Of a DNA stretch of 7,087 bases, positions 1 through 6,205 are shown in pieces (position 1 is the stretch's first letter; every line of letters starts with the position of its first letter). Both the position numbers and the translations under genes were made by a program. The notes beneath the pieces were generated by a model. It did no database searches and was not told the origin of the DNA. It saw nothing but the letters and a program-made list of their open reading frames with translations. The stretch comes from JAVBQU01 sp031548675 (GTDB lineage Bacteria; Bacteroidota; Bacteroidia; Bacteroidales; P3). The stretch is taken from assembly GCA_031548675.1 (NCBI GenBank), contig JAVBQU010000076.1, forward strand, positions 1 through 7,087, written 5' to 3'.

Positions 1-564
1 GCTTTTGCTATGCGTAAAGCAAGAGGTACAGGAAAATTAGTAGATTTTGTACACAAAGTAACACAAAAATTAGATAATAATGATTTAGAAGGAGCACGTA
101 TGCTTTGCGACAAACAACAAGGAAGTGTTTCTAACATATTAACTTCAGCTTTATTAAGATATGAAGATGTTGAAAGATTAAGTTTATCAAACGATGAAAA
201 AGCAGCTCTTATTGAAAAAGAAATAGAAGATGCTACAGCATTAGAACTTCCTGCAATGGAACAAAATCTTCCTGTAATTGCAACTATTTCTACTTTAGGA
301 ACTTTGATGGGGCTGTTAGGAACCGTATTAGGTATGATCAAGTCGTTTGGAGCTATGGGTCAAGAAGGAGCACCCGATTCAACTGCTTTGGCGGTAGGTA
401 TCTCAGAAGCTCTTTTAAATACAGCAACAGGTATTGCAACAGGTGCGTTAGCTATTATTAGTTATGGTTTCTTCTCAGGAAAAGTACAAAACATTACAAA
501 CTTTGTTGATGAAATCGGTTTCGCAATAGGACAAACTTTTACCAAAAGAGATTTGAGAAAATAA
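1..564 (+). CDS. exbB: ExbB/TolQ/MotA-family proton channel subunit, 5' end missing
   Basis: This is the C-terminal 187 codons of an inner-membrane proton channel subunit that, with ExbD, powers TonB. The frame is open to the first base of the window, so the ATG at 10 is very probably internal and the first transmembrane helix lies outside. Numbering from base 1, a cytoplasmic stretch rich in charged residues (about 4-85) precedes a hydrophobic helix near 89-113 containing GLLGTVLGMIKSF, the family's signature. A second helix near 134-157 contains ISEALLNTATGIATGALA. The Thr in GLLGTV and the Thr in LLNTATG match the pore-lining threonines of E. coli ExbB (T148 and T181). The protein ends in a basic cytoplasmic tail. 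The gene opens the exbB-exbD-exbD-tonB operon visible here, 51 nt before exbD-1. ExbB, TolQ and MotA-like paralogues look alike over this part; the tonB downstream favours ExbB. Confidence 0.93.
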   Translation, partial: AFAMRKARGTGKLVDFVHKVTQKLDNNDLEGARMLCDKQQGSVSNILTSALLRYEDVERLSLSNDEKAALIEKEIEDATALELPAMEQNLPVIATISTLGTLMGLLGTVLGMIKSFGAMGQEGAPDSTALAVGISEALLNTATGIATGALAIISYGFFSGKVQNITNFVDEIGFAIGQTFTKRDLRK

Positions 565-615
565 TTGCTGATTTTCATTCAATAATTAATTTATCAAACT
601 TAACACAAAAGTACT

Positions 616-1278
616 ATGTCTAAAGTAAAAGTAAAAAAACACAACACATTCATCGATATGACTGCGATGAGTGATGTTACTGTGCTTTTGCTGACATTTT
701 TCATGCTTACGGCAACATTTATGCCCAAAGAGCCTATCCGGGTTATAACACCCGCTTCCGTAGTAGAAATTAAAATACCAGATAACAATGTGCTGACTGT
801 TTTAATAAAACCTACCGGACAATGTTATCTTAACTTGGATAGACCTGAGGTAAAAAAAGAAGTATTGGAATTAATCGGCAAAGACAATAATATTAAATTT
901 ACAGACCAGCAGATAGCCTCTTTTATTAATCAACCCTCAATTGGAGTTCCAATTAATAAATTACCCGAATTTTTGAGCTGGGATTTGGCAAAGCAAGATG
1001 AATATTTGAAATTGCCCGAATCGGGAATTCCTGCGGATAGCACAAATAACCAATTAAAAACATGGGTAAAATATTCGGTTAATGCGAATGCTACATTTTA
1101 CGAACAAGCGAAATTTTTTGCTTTAAAAGAAGAGCAAAAAAGATTAAATATAGCGTTGAAAGCAGATAGAGGGACACCCTATGTTAATGTAAAAACCGTT
1201 ATTGGAACCTTACAAGACCTTCGTCAAAACAGGTTTAGTTTGGTTACCACGCTTAGAGGAATGCCGCAAGGCTTTTAA
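616..1278 (+). CDS. exbD: ExbD/TolR-family biopolymer transport protein, first paralogue
   Basis: This single-span inner-membrane protein plugs the ExbB pentamer and couples protons to TonB. A short basic N-terminus (SKVKVKKHN) is cytoplasmic. The helix spans about 17-36 (AMSDVTVLLLTFFMLTATFM), with the protonatable Asp at D20, equivalent to D25 of E. coli ExbD. The usual TP-F-I-D context is changed to TAMSD, so the Pro is lost. The periplasmic part is long: 220 residues in all against about 140 in E. coli. It starts with a family-like strand (VLTVLIKPTGQCYLNLD, about 59-75) and resumes the ExbD pattern only near 178-215 (IALKADRGTPYVNVKTVIG). About 100 residues with no resemblance I recognise lie between. 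The start is set by a basic N-terminus directly ahead of the helix. It is followed by a second exbD, which implies a heteromeric ExbD pair. TolR is a less likely alternative. Confidence 0.9.
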   Translation: MSKVKVKKHNTFIDMTAMSDVTVLLLTFFMLTATFMPKEPIRVITPASVVEIKIPDNNVLTVLIKPTGQCYLNLDRPEVKKEVLELIGKDNNIKFTDQQIASFINQPSIGVPINKLPEFLSWDLAKQDEYLKLPESGIPADSTNNQLKTWVKYSVNANATFYEQAKFFALKEEQKRLNIALKADRGTPYVNVKTVIGTLQDLRQNRFSLVTTLRGMPQGF

Positions 1279-1289
1279 TTTATTGATAA

Positions 1290-1337
1290 CTTTATATGAT
1301 ATGCTTTTCCTTTTCAAAAGGAAAGCATATAGTAAAG
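1290..1337 (+). promoter_or_regulatory. Long imperfect hairpin between the two exbD genes
   Basis: Bases 1299-1314 pair with 1316-1330 to give about 15 bp with one bulged T; the loop must open a few A-T pairs around C1315. Outside a small internal loop, CTTTA at 1290-1294 pairs with TAAAG at 1333-1337 and lengthens the stem. Five T follow at 1342-1346, five bases past the outer stem. That is weaker than a standard terminator tail, and exbD-2 starts only 33 nt beyond the stem. It could be a partial terminator or an mRNA processing or stability element that sets the ratio of exbB/exbD-1 to exbD-2/tonB. The structure is read directly; the role is inferred. Confidence 0.6.
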
Positions 1338-1370
1338 ATAATTTTTAACATAAAGAAAACTTAAAATAAA

Positions 1371-2036
1371 ATGGCAGAAGTAAATACCGGAGGCGGTGGT
1401 GAAGCCAAAAAAGGGAAACCTAAAAAGATGCATTTAAGGGTTGACTTTACCCCCATGGTTGATATGAACATGTTGCTGATTACATTCTTCATGTTTTGTA
1501 CAACTTTGAGCAAGCCTCAAATCATGAATCTGGTAGTTCCTACTAAAGATAAAAAAGAGATTGATAACTCTAAAAAAAATCAGGTAGATGATCTCAAAAC
1601 CATTACCGTTTTGTTAGGAAGTAATGATGAAGTATATTATTACGAAGGACAGCCTAAATATGAAGATTATACATCACTCATTAAAACCAATTATTCACCT
1701 ACAGGATTTCGTGCATATTTAGTTAAACGAAATGGAGCGGTTATTGACAAGATGCGAGATCTTCGTGCACAAAAGCAACAAAAGAAAATTACAGAAGAAG
1801 AGTTTACAAAACAATCAGATGAGTTGTTATCAGATAAAAAAGGATTGGTTGTTATTATAAAACCAACCGATGGTGCAACCTATAAGAACTTGGTTGATGT
1901 CTTAGATGAAATACAAATCTGTAGCATCGGTATTTATGCAATTGTAGATGTAACAGATGGTGATAAGTTTATGATTCAAAACTATCTGGAAAAAGGAGCT
2001 TTATCTGCGCAAGCAGGGAAGTTTAAAAATAAATAA
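1371..2036 (+). CDS. exbD: ExbD/TolR-family biopolymer transport protein, second paralogue
   Basis: This is a second ExbD, 221 residues, acting with ExbB at the inner membrane. The N-terminus is a flexible Gly- and Lys-rich segment (EVNTGGGGEAKKGKPKK). Next comes RVDFTPMVDMNMLLITFFMF, in which D31 is the conserved protonatable Asp and the canonical TP before it is kept, unlike in the first paralogue. The transmembrane helix runs about 29-47. A periplasmic strand near 76-90 (TITVLLGSNDEVYYY) is followed by about 65 inserted residues. Part of the insertion (about 125-150) is charged and probably helical. The standard ExbD C-terminal fold follows at 158-195 (GLVVIIKPTDGATY and IGIYAIVDV). It lies 26 nt before tonB and is clearly in the same operon. 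The two paralogues differ in the motif around the Asp, so they are likely distinct subunits and not a recent duplication. Confidence 0.93.
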   Translation: MAEVNTGGGGEAKKGKPKKMHLRVDFTPMVDMNMLLITFFMFCTTLSKPQIMNLVVPTKDKKEIDNSKKNQVDDLKTITVLLGSNDEVYYYEGQPKYEDYTSLIKTNYSPTGFRAYLVKRNGAVIDKMRDLRAQKQQKKITEEEFTKQSDELLSDKKGLVVIIKPTDGATYKNLVDVLDEIQICSIGIYAIVDVTDGDKFMIQNYLEKGALSAQAGKFKNK

Positions 2037-2062
2037 AGTAATCACCCTTAAATCTTAAAGTT

Positions 2063-2878
2063 ATGGCAACAGACGTAAATTTGACATCACAAGAATGGTG
2101 TGATATTGTATTTGAAGAAAAAAATAAAGCTTATGGGGCGTATGTTATCCGCATGGATTCTTCCAGACGGCATATTATGTCACTAATAGCTGTATTCCTA
2201 TTAGCTATTTTTATAGCACTTCTACCAACATTGATAGATACTGTAAAAAAAGCTACCGCCACACCCCAAGAAGGGTTAGTTAAGGATACAAAACTGAGTA
2301 CTATTGAAGACCAAAAACTAGAGGAACAAGATATGCTTAGGGATATGACTCCCCCTCCCCCTCCAGTAGAGGCTACATTACAATTTACACCTCCGGTTAT
2401 TACTGCACATGAAGATATCGATGATGATCAAACCATGCAGGCACAAACTACAATGAACCAAACACAAACAACAGTGGGAGATCAGAATAGAGAGGGTATA
2501 ACAAATACTAAAATTGGAGACGAAGAAATTCCCGCAGATGCTGGTATTGTAGCAAAACCAGAACCTATTCATACAGCAGTAGAAGTGATGCCTTCATTTC
2601 CGGGTGGAGAAGAAGAGATGCTTGCTTTTATTAGAAAATCAATTGTATATCCTAAAGTTGCCAAAGAAAATGGAATTGAAGGGAAGGTTTACATACAATT
2701 TGTTGTAAGTGCAAAAGGAACTATTTCTGATGTAGTGGTAAAAAAGAATCCTAATCAATTTCTTAGCGATGAAGCAGTACGTGTGGTAAAAATGATGCCT
2801 CCGTGGATTCCGGGAAAGCAAAACGGAAAAAGTGTTCCTACTTATTTTATGATTCCTATTGATTTTAGATTGCAATAG
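2063..2878 (+). CDS. tonB: TonB energy-transducing protein
   Basis: This protein spans the periplasm and passes energy from ExbB/ExbD to TonB-dependent outer-membrane receptors. The cytoplasmic N-terminus carries EKNKAYGAYVIR (about 19-30), a motif typical of Bacteroidota TonB. A membrane anchor follows at about 38-58 (IMSLIAVFLLAIFIALLPTL). The periplasmic linker has only a short proline run (PPPPP at 97-101) plus acidic and Gln/Thr-rich stretches, where enterobacterial TonB has long Pro-Lys and Pro-Glu repeats. The C-terminal receptor-contacting domain covers about 184-271. It has the family hallmarks YPKVAKENGIEGKVYIQFVV, a central strand (ISDVVVKK) and the MPPWIPGKQNGK-VP segment, ending in IPIDFRLQ. 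The 271-residue length is normal for the phylum. The next gene starts 4 nt after the stop, so the two are probably translationally coupled. Confidence 0.96.
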   Translation: MATDVNLTSQEWCDIVFEEKNKAYGAYVIRMDSSRRHIMSLIAVFLLAIFIALLPTLIDTVKKATATPQEGLVKDTKLSTIEDQKLEEQDMLRDMTPPPPPVEATLQFTPPVITAHEDIDDDQTMQAQTTMNQTQTTVGDQNREGITNTKIGDEEIPADAGIVAKPEPIHTAVEVMPSFPGGEEEMLAFIRKSIVYPKVAKENGIEGKVYIQFVVSAKGTISDVVVKKNPNQFLSDEAVRVVKMMPPWIPGKQNGKSVPTYFMIPIDFRLQ

Positions 2879-2882
2879 TTAG

Positions 2883-3074
2883 ATGTCGGGTGGGAAACTA
2901 AAATTCAGGTTTATATTCGGGATATTCATGTTGATAATATATTTCGGCATGGCGTACCTTTTAGTTTTTACCAGCATGTTCAACTTTGATAATGTTTTAA
3001 GAATCATTTTTGGTGTAGTATTTTTCCTATACGGTTTATATAGAGCTTTCCGTATATGGAAATACCAGAAATAA
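2883..3074 (+). CDS. Small two-helix membrane protein, function unknown
   Basis: I do not recognise a named family for this 63-residue protein. It has a short basic N-terminus (SGGKLKFRF), a hydrophobic helix at about 9-30 and a second at about 38-55. A basic aromatic tail (YRAFRIWKYQK) probably faces the cytoplasm, which gives a helical hairpin with both ends inside. It is believed real because it starts 4 nt after tonB, fills the space up to the operon's terminal hairpin and has sensible membrane topology. Its place at the end of exb-tonB suggests it joins or tunes the motor complex, but that is inference from position only. No catalytic or metal-binding residues are visible. Confidence 0.75.
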   Translation: MSGGKLKFRFIFGIFMLIIYFGMAYLLVFTSMFNFDNVLRIIFGVVFFLYGLYRAFRIWKYQK

Positions 3075-3091
3075 TAATTTTTACAAATTCC

Positions 3092-3132
3092 TTAAACCCA
3101 AGAGTAGACCATGTGTCTGTTCTTGGGTTTAA
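3092..3132 (+). terminator. Stem-loop closing the exb-tonB operon
   Basis: Bases 3092-3109 pair with 3115-3132 around the 5-nt loop CATGT. All 18 positions pair in + strand RNA if two G-U wobbles are allowed. The core is AAACCCAAG against CTTGGGTTT. It begins 17 nt after the stop of the small membrane protein. The tail (AAAATTT) is not a proper T-run, so this may be a weak terminator or a 3'-end stabilising hairpin. The wobbles would be C-A mismatches in - strand RNA, which fits use on the + strand. Confidence 0.72.
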
Positions 3133-3232
3133 AATTTGAAGAAAAACTCTATACTAAATCGAAAGATTTTCTTTTTTTCGAGTACTAATAAAAGATTGGG
3201 ATATTTATAATCTTGAAATTTTGATACATAAA

Positions 3233-4180
3233 ATGAAAAAGCAAACAATTATATTTTTACTTTTTATAGCTCATTTATTTGTAGCTTGTCAAAGTGGAAC
3301 TGTTACCCGGACGGATACCCCAACAAGTGGAACAGCTTATATTTCTTGTGATGAATGCTTTAAACCCATTATGCAGGAAGAAATTGATGTATTTACAGGA
3401 TTGAATATAAATGCCCACATTATTCCTGTTTATTGCAGCGAAAACGAAGCTTTTCAATATATATTGAAAGACAGTATCCGCGCTATGATTACTGCACGGG
3501 ATTTAACAGCAGACGAGAAAGAAAAAATTAAAAGTTTAGGGCGGACACCGCGTTCTCAGAAAATAGCCATTGACGGCATTGCCTTGATTATAAATAAACA
3601 AAATCCAGACTCTCTAATCAGCGTATCAAACTTACAAAAGATTATGACCGGAGAAATTACAGACTGGAAAGATATAACAACCTCAAAAAATAAAGCATCT
3701 CGCCCGATGCAGATTGTTTTTGATAATCCAAGTTCAAGTACGGTACGTTTTATTAAAGATACTATTTGCAAAGGCAAACCTATGGGCAGCCGATTGAGTG
3801 CTGCTCAATCAAATGCCGCTGTATTAGAATATGTAGCTAAACACCCGAATTCATTGGGAATAATAGGTGTAAACTGGATTAGCAACCCTAATGATTCTTC
3901 TAAGCTTACATTTGATAAAACCATACAGGTTATGTATGTAAGTCGTGATAATAATCCTACGGAAGACAATAGTTACCAACCGGTTCCTGCCTATTTAGGC
4001 TTAGGGTATTATCCATTAATACGAGATGTTTATATGATTATTTCGGATGTTCGCGACGGATTACCTTCCGGCTTTGTGGCTTTTGTTGCCGGAGATAGCG
4101 GACAACGTATTATTCTTAAAGCCGGACTTGTTCCTGCTACCAGACCGATACGATATTATAACATGAAAAACGATTTTTAA
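3233..4180 (+). CDS. PstS-like substrate-binding lipoprotein
   Basis: This is a periplasmic-binding-protein-like lipoprotein of the PstS family, 315 residues. I start it at the ATG at 3233, not the TTG at 3221, because MKKQTIIFLLFIAHLFVAC is then a clean lipoprotein signal with the lipidated Cys at 19. No acidic surface-export signal follows the Cys (QSGTVTRTD), so it probably faces the periplasm. Family marks are FKPIMQEEIDVFTG (43-56), an ARDLT segment (88-92), DGIALIINKQNPDS (114-127), LQKIMTGEITDWKDI (134-148), a STVRFIKD loop (169-176), GVNWI (212-216), YPLIRDVYMI (260-269) and GFVAFVAGDSGQRIILKAGL (280-299). The loop that is R-x-x-x-S-G-T in classical PstS reads D-N-P-S-S-S-T here (164-170), so the phosphate-binding Arg is absent. 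Residues 39-42 form CDEC, a C-x-x-C. No pst permease genes adjoin, and the partner downstream is a TPR protein. Family membership is firm; the ligand is unknown. Confidence 0.88.
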   Translation: MKKQTIIFLLFIAHLFVACQSGTVTRTDTPTSGTAYISCDECFKPIMQEEIDVFTGLNINAHIIPVYCSENEAFQYILKDSIRAMITARDLTADEKEKIKSLGRTPRSQKIAIDGIALIINKQNPDSLISVSNLQKIMTGEITDWKDITTSKNKASRPMQIVFDNPSSSTVRFIKDTICKGKPMGSRLSAAQSNAAVLEYVAKHPNSLGIIGVNWISNPNDSSKLTFDKTIQVMYVSRDNNPTEDNSYQPVPAYLGLGYYPLIRDVYMIISDVRDGLPSGFVAFVAGDSGQRIILKAGLVPATRPIRYYNMKNDF

Positions 4181-4202
4181 AAACCAAATATTTACTACCG
4201 TT

Positions 4203-5912
4203 ATGAACAAAATCAAATTTCTAGTCTTTCTTGGTATTATTGTAACTTTTGCAGCGAAAGCGCAAAATAATTTTGGAATTGATTATTTTCACATTAAAGA
4301 ATATGCCATTGCAAAAAAATATTTTGAACAACAATATGCTCAGAATCCAACCAAACTCAATTACTATTTAGGTGAAATCTCTTTTGCACAAGGAAAAACA
4401 GATGAAGCAAAGTCATATTATACTAAAGGTTTGGCTGCCAATCCGGAGGATCCTTTTAATGCAATCGGACTTGCAAAAATAGAATTAAAAAATAATTCAA
4501 CAGCAGCAGAAGCTTCTTTTACCTCTATTCAGAAAAGAAATCCCAATAATATTGATGTAAAATTGGCAATAGGGTATGCTTACTTAGATAACGGGCTAAG
4601 TGATAAAGCCAAGGATAAAGTTTCGGAAGCTCAAAAAATTGATAAAAATAATCCAATGGTTTATATCTTAGCTGGAGATATTTATAATGCAGCAAAGAAT
4701 GTTGGAGAAGCTGTTAGAAATTATGAAATGGCTATATATTTTGATAAAAATTTCCCGCTTTCATATATCAAAGAAGCAGAAATTTATGAACATTCTATAA
4801 ATTGGAAAGAGGCTGTTGATAAATTGAATACAATCATAAAAATACACCCTGATTATATAATTGCTTACCGTACTTTAGGACGCCTTTATGCAACTAATCG
4901 TGAATACGAATCTGCTATTGAAGCCTTTAAAACTTATTTTGCATCAGGAAATGCTACTTTGGATGATATAACCCAATATGTAATTGCATTATACTTTGCA
5001 AAACAATACGATGGTGTAAACCAACAAATTCAACAAGGCTTAACCTTAGATCCCTCACATTTTGTATTGAATCGCTTGCAATTTTATACAGCTACCAATC
5101 TTAATGATACAGTGAATAGCATTAAATATGCCCAGCATTTTTTCACATTACGGAATGGGAGTGCAAATGATTATATAGCAAAAGATTATGCTATGTATGC
5201 CAATGCTTTAAAAACTGCTCAAATGTATGATGAAGCAATTGCCCAATATAAAAAAGCGATTGCTATTGACAGTAATAATGAGGAATTATATAAAGATATG
5301 TCAACAGTCATAGCTTCTACAGGACAATATGGGTATGCCGGAGATGTATATAAAAAATATATTGAGAAAGCTGAAGGGAAAGCTACCATAGCAGATTATA
5401 ATCAACTTGGAAAATTTTACTACACAGCAGGAAGTCTGCGTAATGCCGCTGATACAGCTCTTTTATTGGCATGGCAGCATAATGATGAACTTCTTAATGA
5501 GATAGCTCATAGTTCTCAACAAAAAGACTCTCTACTAAAAGATAAATACTATTTTTTGACTAAAGCTGTTGCATATTATCTGCATGGTGCAGATTCAGCT
5601 TTTGCAGTTGTTGTTGAAAATCTTCCGAAAATATATACAGGTTATTTATGGAGAGCAAGGGTTAATGCCGCTTTAGATCCTAAATCGGAAATGGGTTTGG
5701 CAAAGCCTTATTACGAAAAAGTTATTGAAATACAAGAGGGAAAAGAACCATCTCCCACTACTAATAGTACACTTATAGAGGCTAATGGTTATTTGGGGTA
5801 TTTTTATCTTGTAAAAGATGACAGACCGAATGCTCGCTTATATTATGGAAAAGTGTTGGTATTAGATCCTAAAAATGCAAATGCGACTAATGCTCTTAAT
5901 GCTTTAAAATAA
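4203..5912 (+). CDS. Secreted tetratricopeptide-repeat (TPR) protein
   Basis: This 569-residue helical-repeat scaffold has a signal peptide (MNKIKFLVFLGIIVTFAAKA) with a likely signal peptidase I cut at AKA|QN, residues 20/21. There is no lipobox, so it should be soluble in the periplasm or bound to a membrane partner. TPR units are clear from about 24 to 248, with the small-residue and hydrophobic spacing and the Asn/Asp-Pro turns (NPTKLNYYLG, NPEDPFNAIG, NPNNIDVKLAIG, DKNNPMVYILAG, HPDYIIAYRTLG). The middle (about 255-320) is irregular. Further repeats sit near 328-390 (MYDEAIAQYKKAIAIDSNNEELY) and at the C-terminus (about 525-569, ending LDPKNANATNALNALK). No catalytic domain is visible. 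It begins 22 nt after the PstS-like gene and shares its terminator, so the pair is one transcription unit and may form one envelope complex (inference). Precise function is unknown. Confidence 0.9.
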   Translation: MNKIKFLVFLGIIVTFAAKAQNNFGIDYFHIKEYAIAKKYFEQQYAQNPTKLNYYLGEISFAQGKTDEAKSYYTKGLAANPEDPFNAIGLAKIELKNNSTAAEASFTSIQKRNPNNIDVKLAIGYAYLDNGLSDKAKDKVSEAQKIDKNNPMVYILAGDIYNAAKNVGEAVRNYEMAIYFDKNFPLSYIKEAEIYEHSINWKEAVDKLNTIIKIHPDYIIAYRTLGRLYATNREYESAIEAFKTYFASGNATLDDITQYVIALYFAKQYDGVNQQIQQGLTLDPSHFVLNRLQFYTATNLNDTVNSIKYAQHFFTLRNGSANDYIAKDYAMYANALKTAQMYDEAIAQYKKAIAIDSNNEELYKDMSTVIASTGQYGYAGDVYKKYIEKAEGKATIADYNQLGKFYYTAGSLRNAADTALLLAWQHNDELLNEIAHSSQQKDSLLKDKYYFLTKAVAYYLHGADSAFAVVVENLPKIYTGYLWRARVNAALDPKSEMGLAKPYYEKVIEIQEGKEPSPTTNSTLIEANGYLGYFYLVKDDRPNARLYYGKVLVLDPKNANATNALNALK

Positions 5913-5939
5913 AGAGATTCGTTACTATAAATTTATCTT

Positions 5940-5986
5940 ATTATCCAAGCTGTTGAGCCTAATAATCAATAGTTTGGATAATTTTT
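5940..5986 (+). terminator. Intrinsic terminator after the PstS-like/TPR unit
   Basis: Bases 5940-5956 pair with 5966-5982 around a 9-nt loop. The stem is 17 bp in RNA with two G-U wobbles (G5949 and G5952), and a run of T follows from 5982 to 5986. It begins 27 nt after the TPR stop codon. This is a standard Rho-independent terminator, and the wobbles make it stronger as + strand RNA than as - strand RNA. Confidence 0.88.
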
Positions 5987-6018
5987 ATAAATAATACATG
6001 TGGTTATTTGAAATATAA

Positions 6019-6048
6019 TTGTTTATCCAAAAAAATATCCTAATTTTG
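6019..6048 (+). promoter_or_regulatory. Bacteroidota-type promoter for glutamate dehydrogenase
   Basis: TTG at 6019-6021 and TAATTTTG at 6041-6048 are 19 bp apart. They match the primary-sigma consensus of Bacteroidota (-33 TTG or TTTG, -7 TAnnTTTG) at every fixed position of the -7 box. Transcription should start at about 6050-6056, leaving a leader of roughly 150 nt before the gene. The preceding terminator ends at 5986, so this is an independent transcription start. Confidence 0.72.
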
Positions 6049-6132
6049 TATCATTAATTTGTGTAGTTTTTTTAACAGAAGTGGCACCTTAATAGATTAA
6101 AAATGAAAGTGTTGCTTTTAAATTGGAAATTT

Positions 6133-6163
6133 GAGTTGCTGCTTATTCAACAACTCTTTTTTT
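6133..6163 (+). terminator. Leader terminator (possible attenuator) upstream of glutamate dehydrogenase
   Basis: GAGTTG at 6133-6138 pairs with CAACTC at 6151-6156. The stem continues inward past one C-A mismatch with T-A and G-C pairs to the 6-nt loop CTTATT. Seven T follow at once, at 6157-6163. It lies between the predicted promoter and the start codon, 42 nt before the latter, so transcripts from that promoter must pass it. It would yield an RNA of about 110 nt if it stops polymerase. Condition-dependent readthrough (attenuation) and a separate small RNA are both possible. I did not find a convincing competing antiterminator stem by eye, and I do not recognise a known riboswitch. Confidence 0.55.
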
Positions 6164-6205
6164 ACATACAATCAAATTTTATTAATCAAATACTCTTTTT
6201 TATAC

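Noticed and set aside
10..12. ATG at 10 as the true start of the ExbB-family gene
   Set aside because: The frame is open upstream to base 1 and the protein would lack the first transmembrane helix and N-terminal region of the family; the gene is cut by the window edge.
600..788. A 62-codon - strand frame opposite exbD-1
   Set aside because: Its hydrophobic character is the antisense of the ExbD membrane segment; there is no start context, neighbour or motif to support it.
2378..2875. Two - strand frames opposite tonB
   Set aside because: They are fully antisense to conserved TonB coding sequence; the composition (Cys-, Ser- and Asn-rich) is typical of shadows.
3208..3215. TAATCTTG as a -7 box for the PstS-like gene
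   Set aside because: It differs by one base from TAnnTTTG and no TTG lies about 19 bp upstream. A promoter is expected in 3133-3232 because of the terminator before it, but I cannot place it.
3221..3232. TTG start at 3221 adding MIHK to the PstS-like protein
   Set aside because: The ATG at 3233 gives a standard lipoprotein signal peptide; the four extra residues do not improve it, and TTG starts are rarer.
3275..3777. Two - strand frames opposite the PstS-like gene
   Set aside because: They are antisense to a gene with clear family motifs and have no independent support.
5941..6030. Repeated TTATCCAA at 5941-5948 and 6023-6030, the second able to pair with the terminator's right arm
   Set aside because: It is only 8 bases long, and the second copy lies in the promoter spacer upstream of the predicted start, so no single RNA from that promoter holds both; probably chance.
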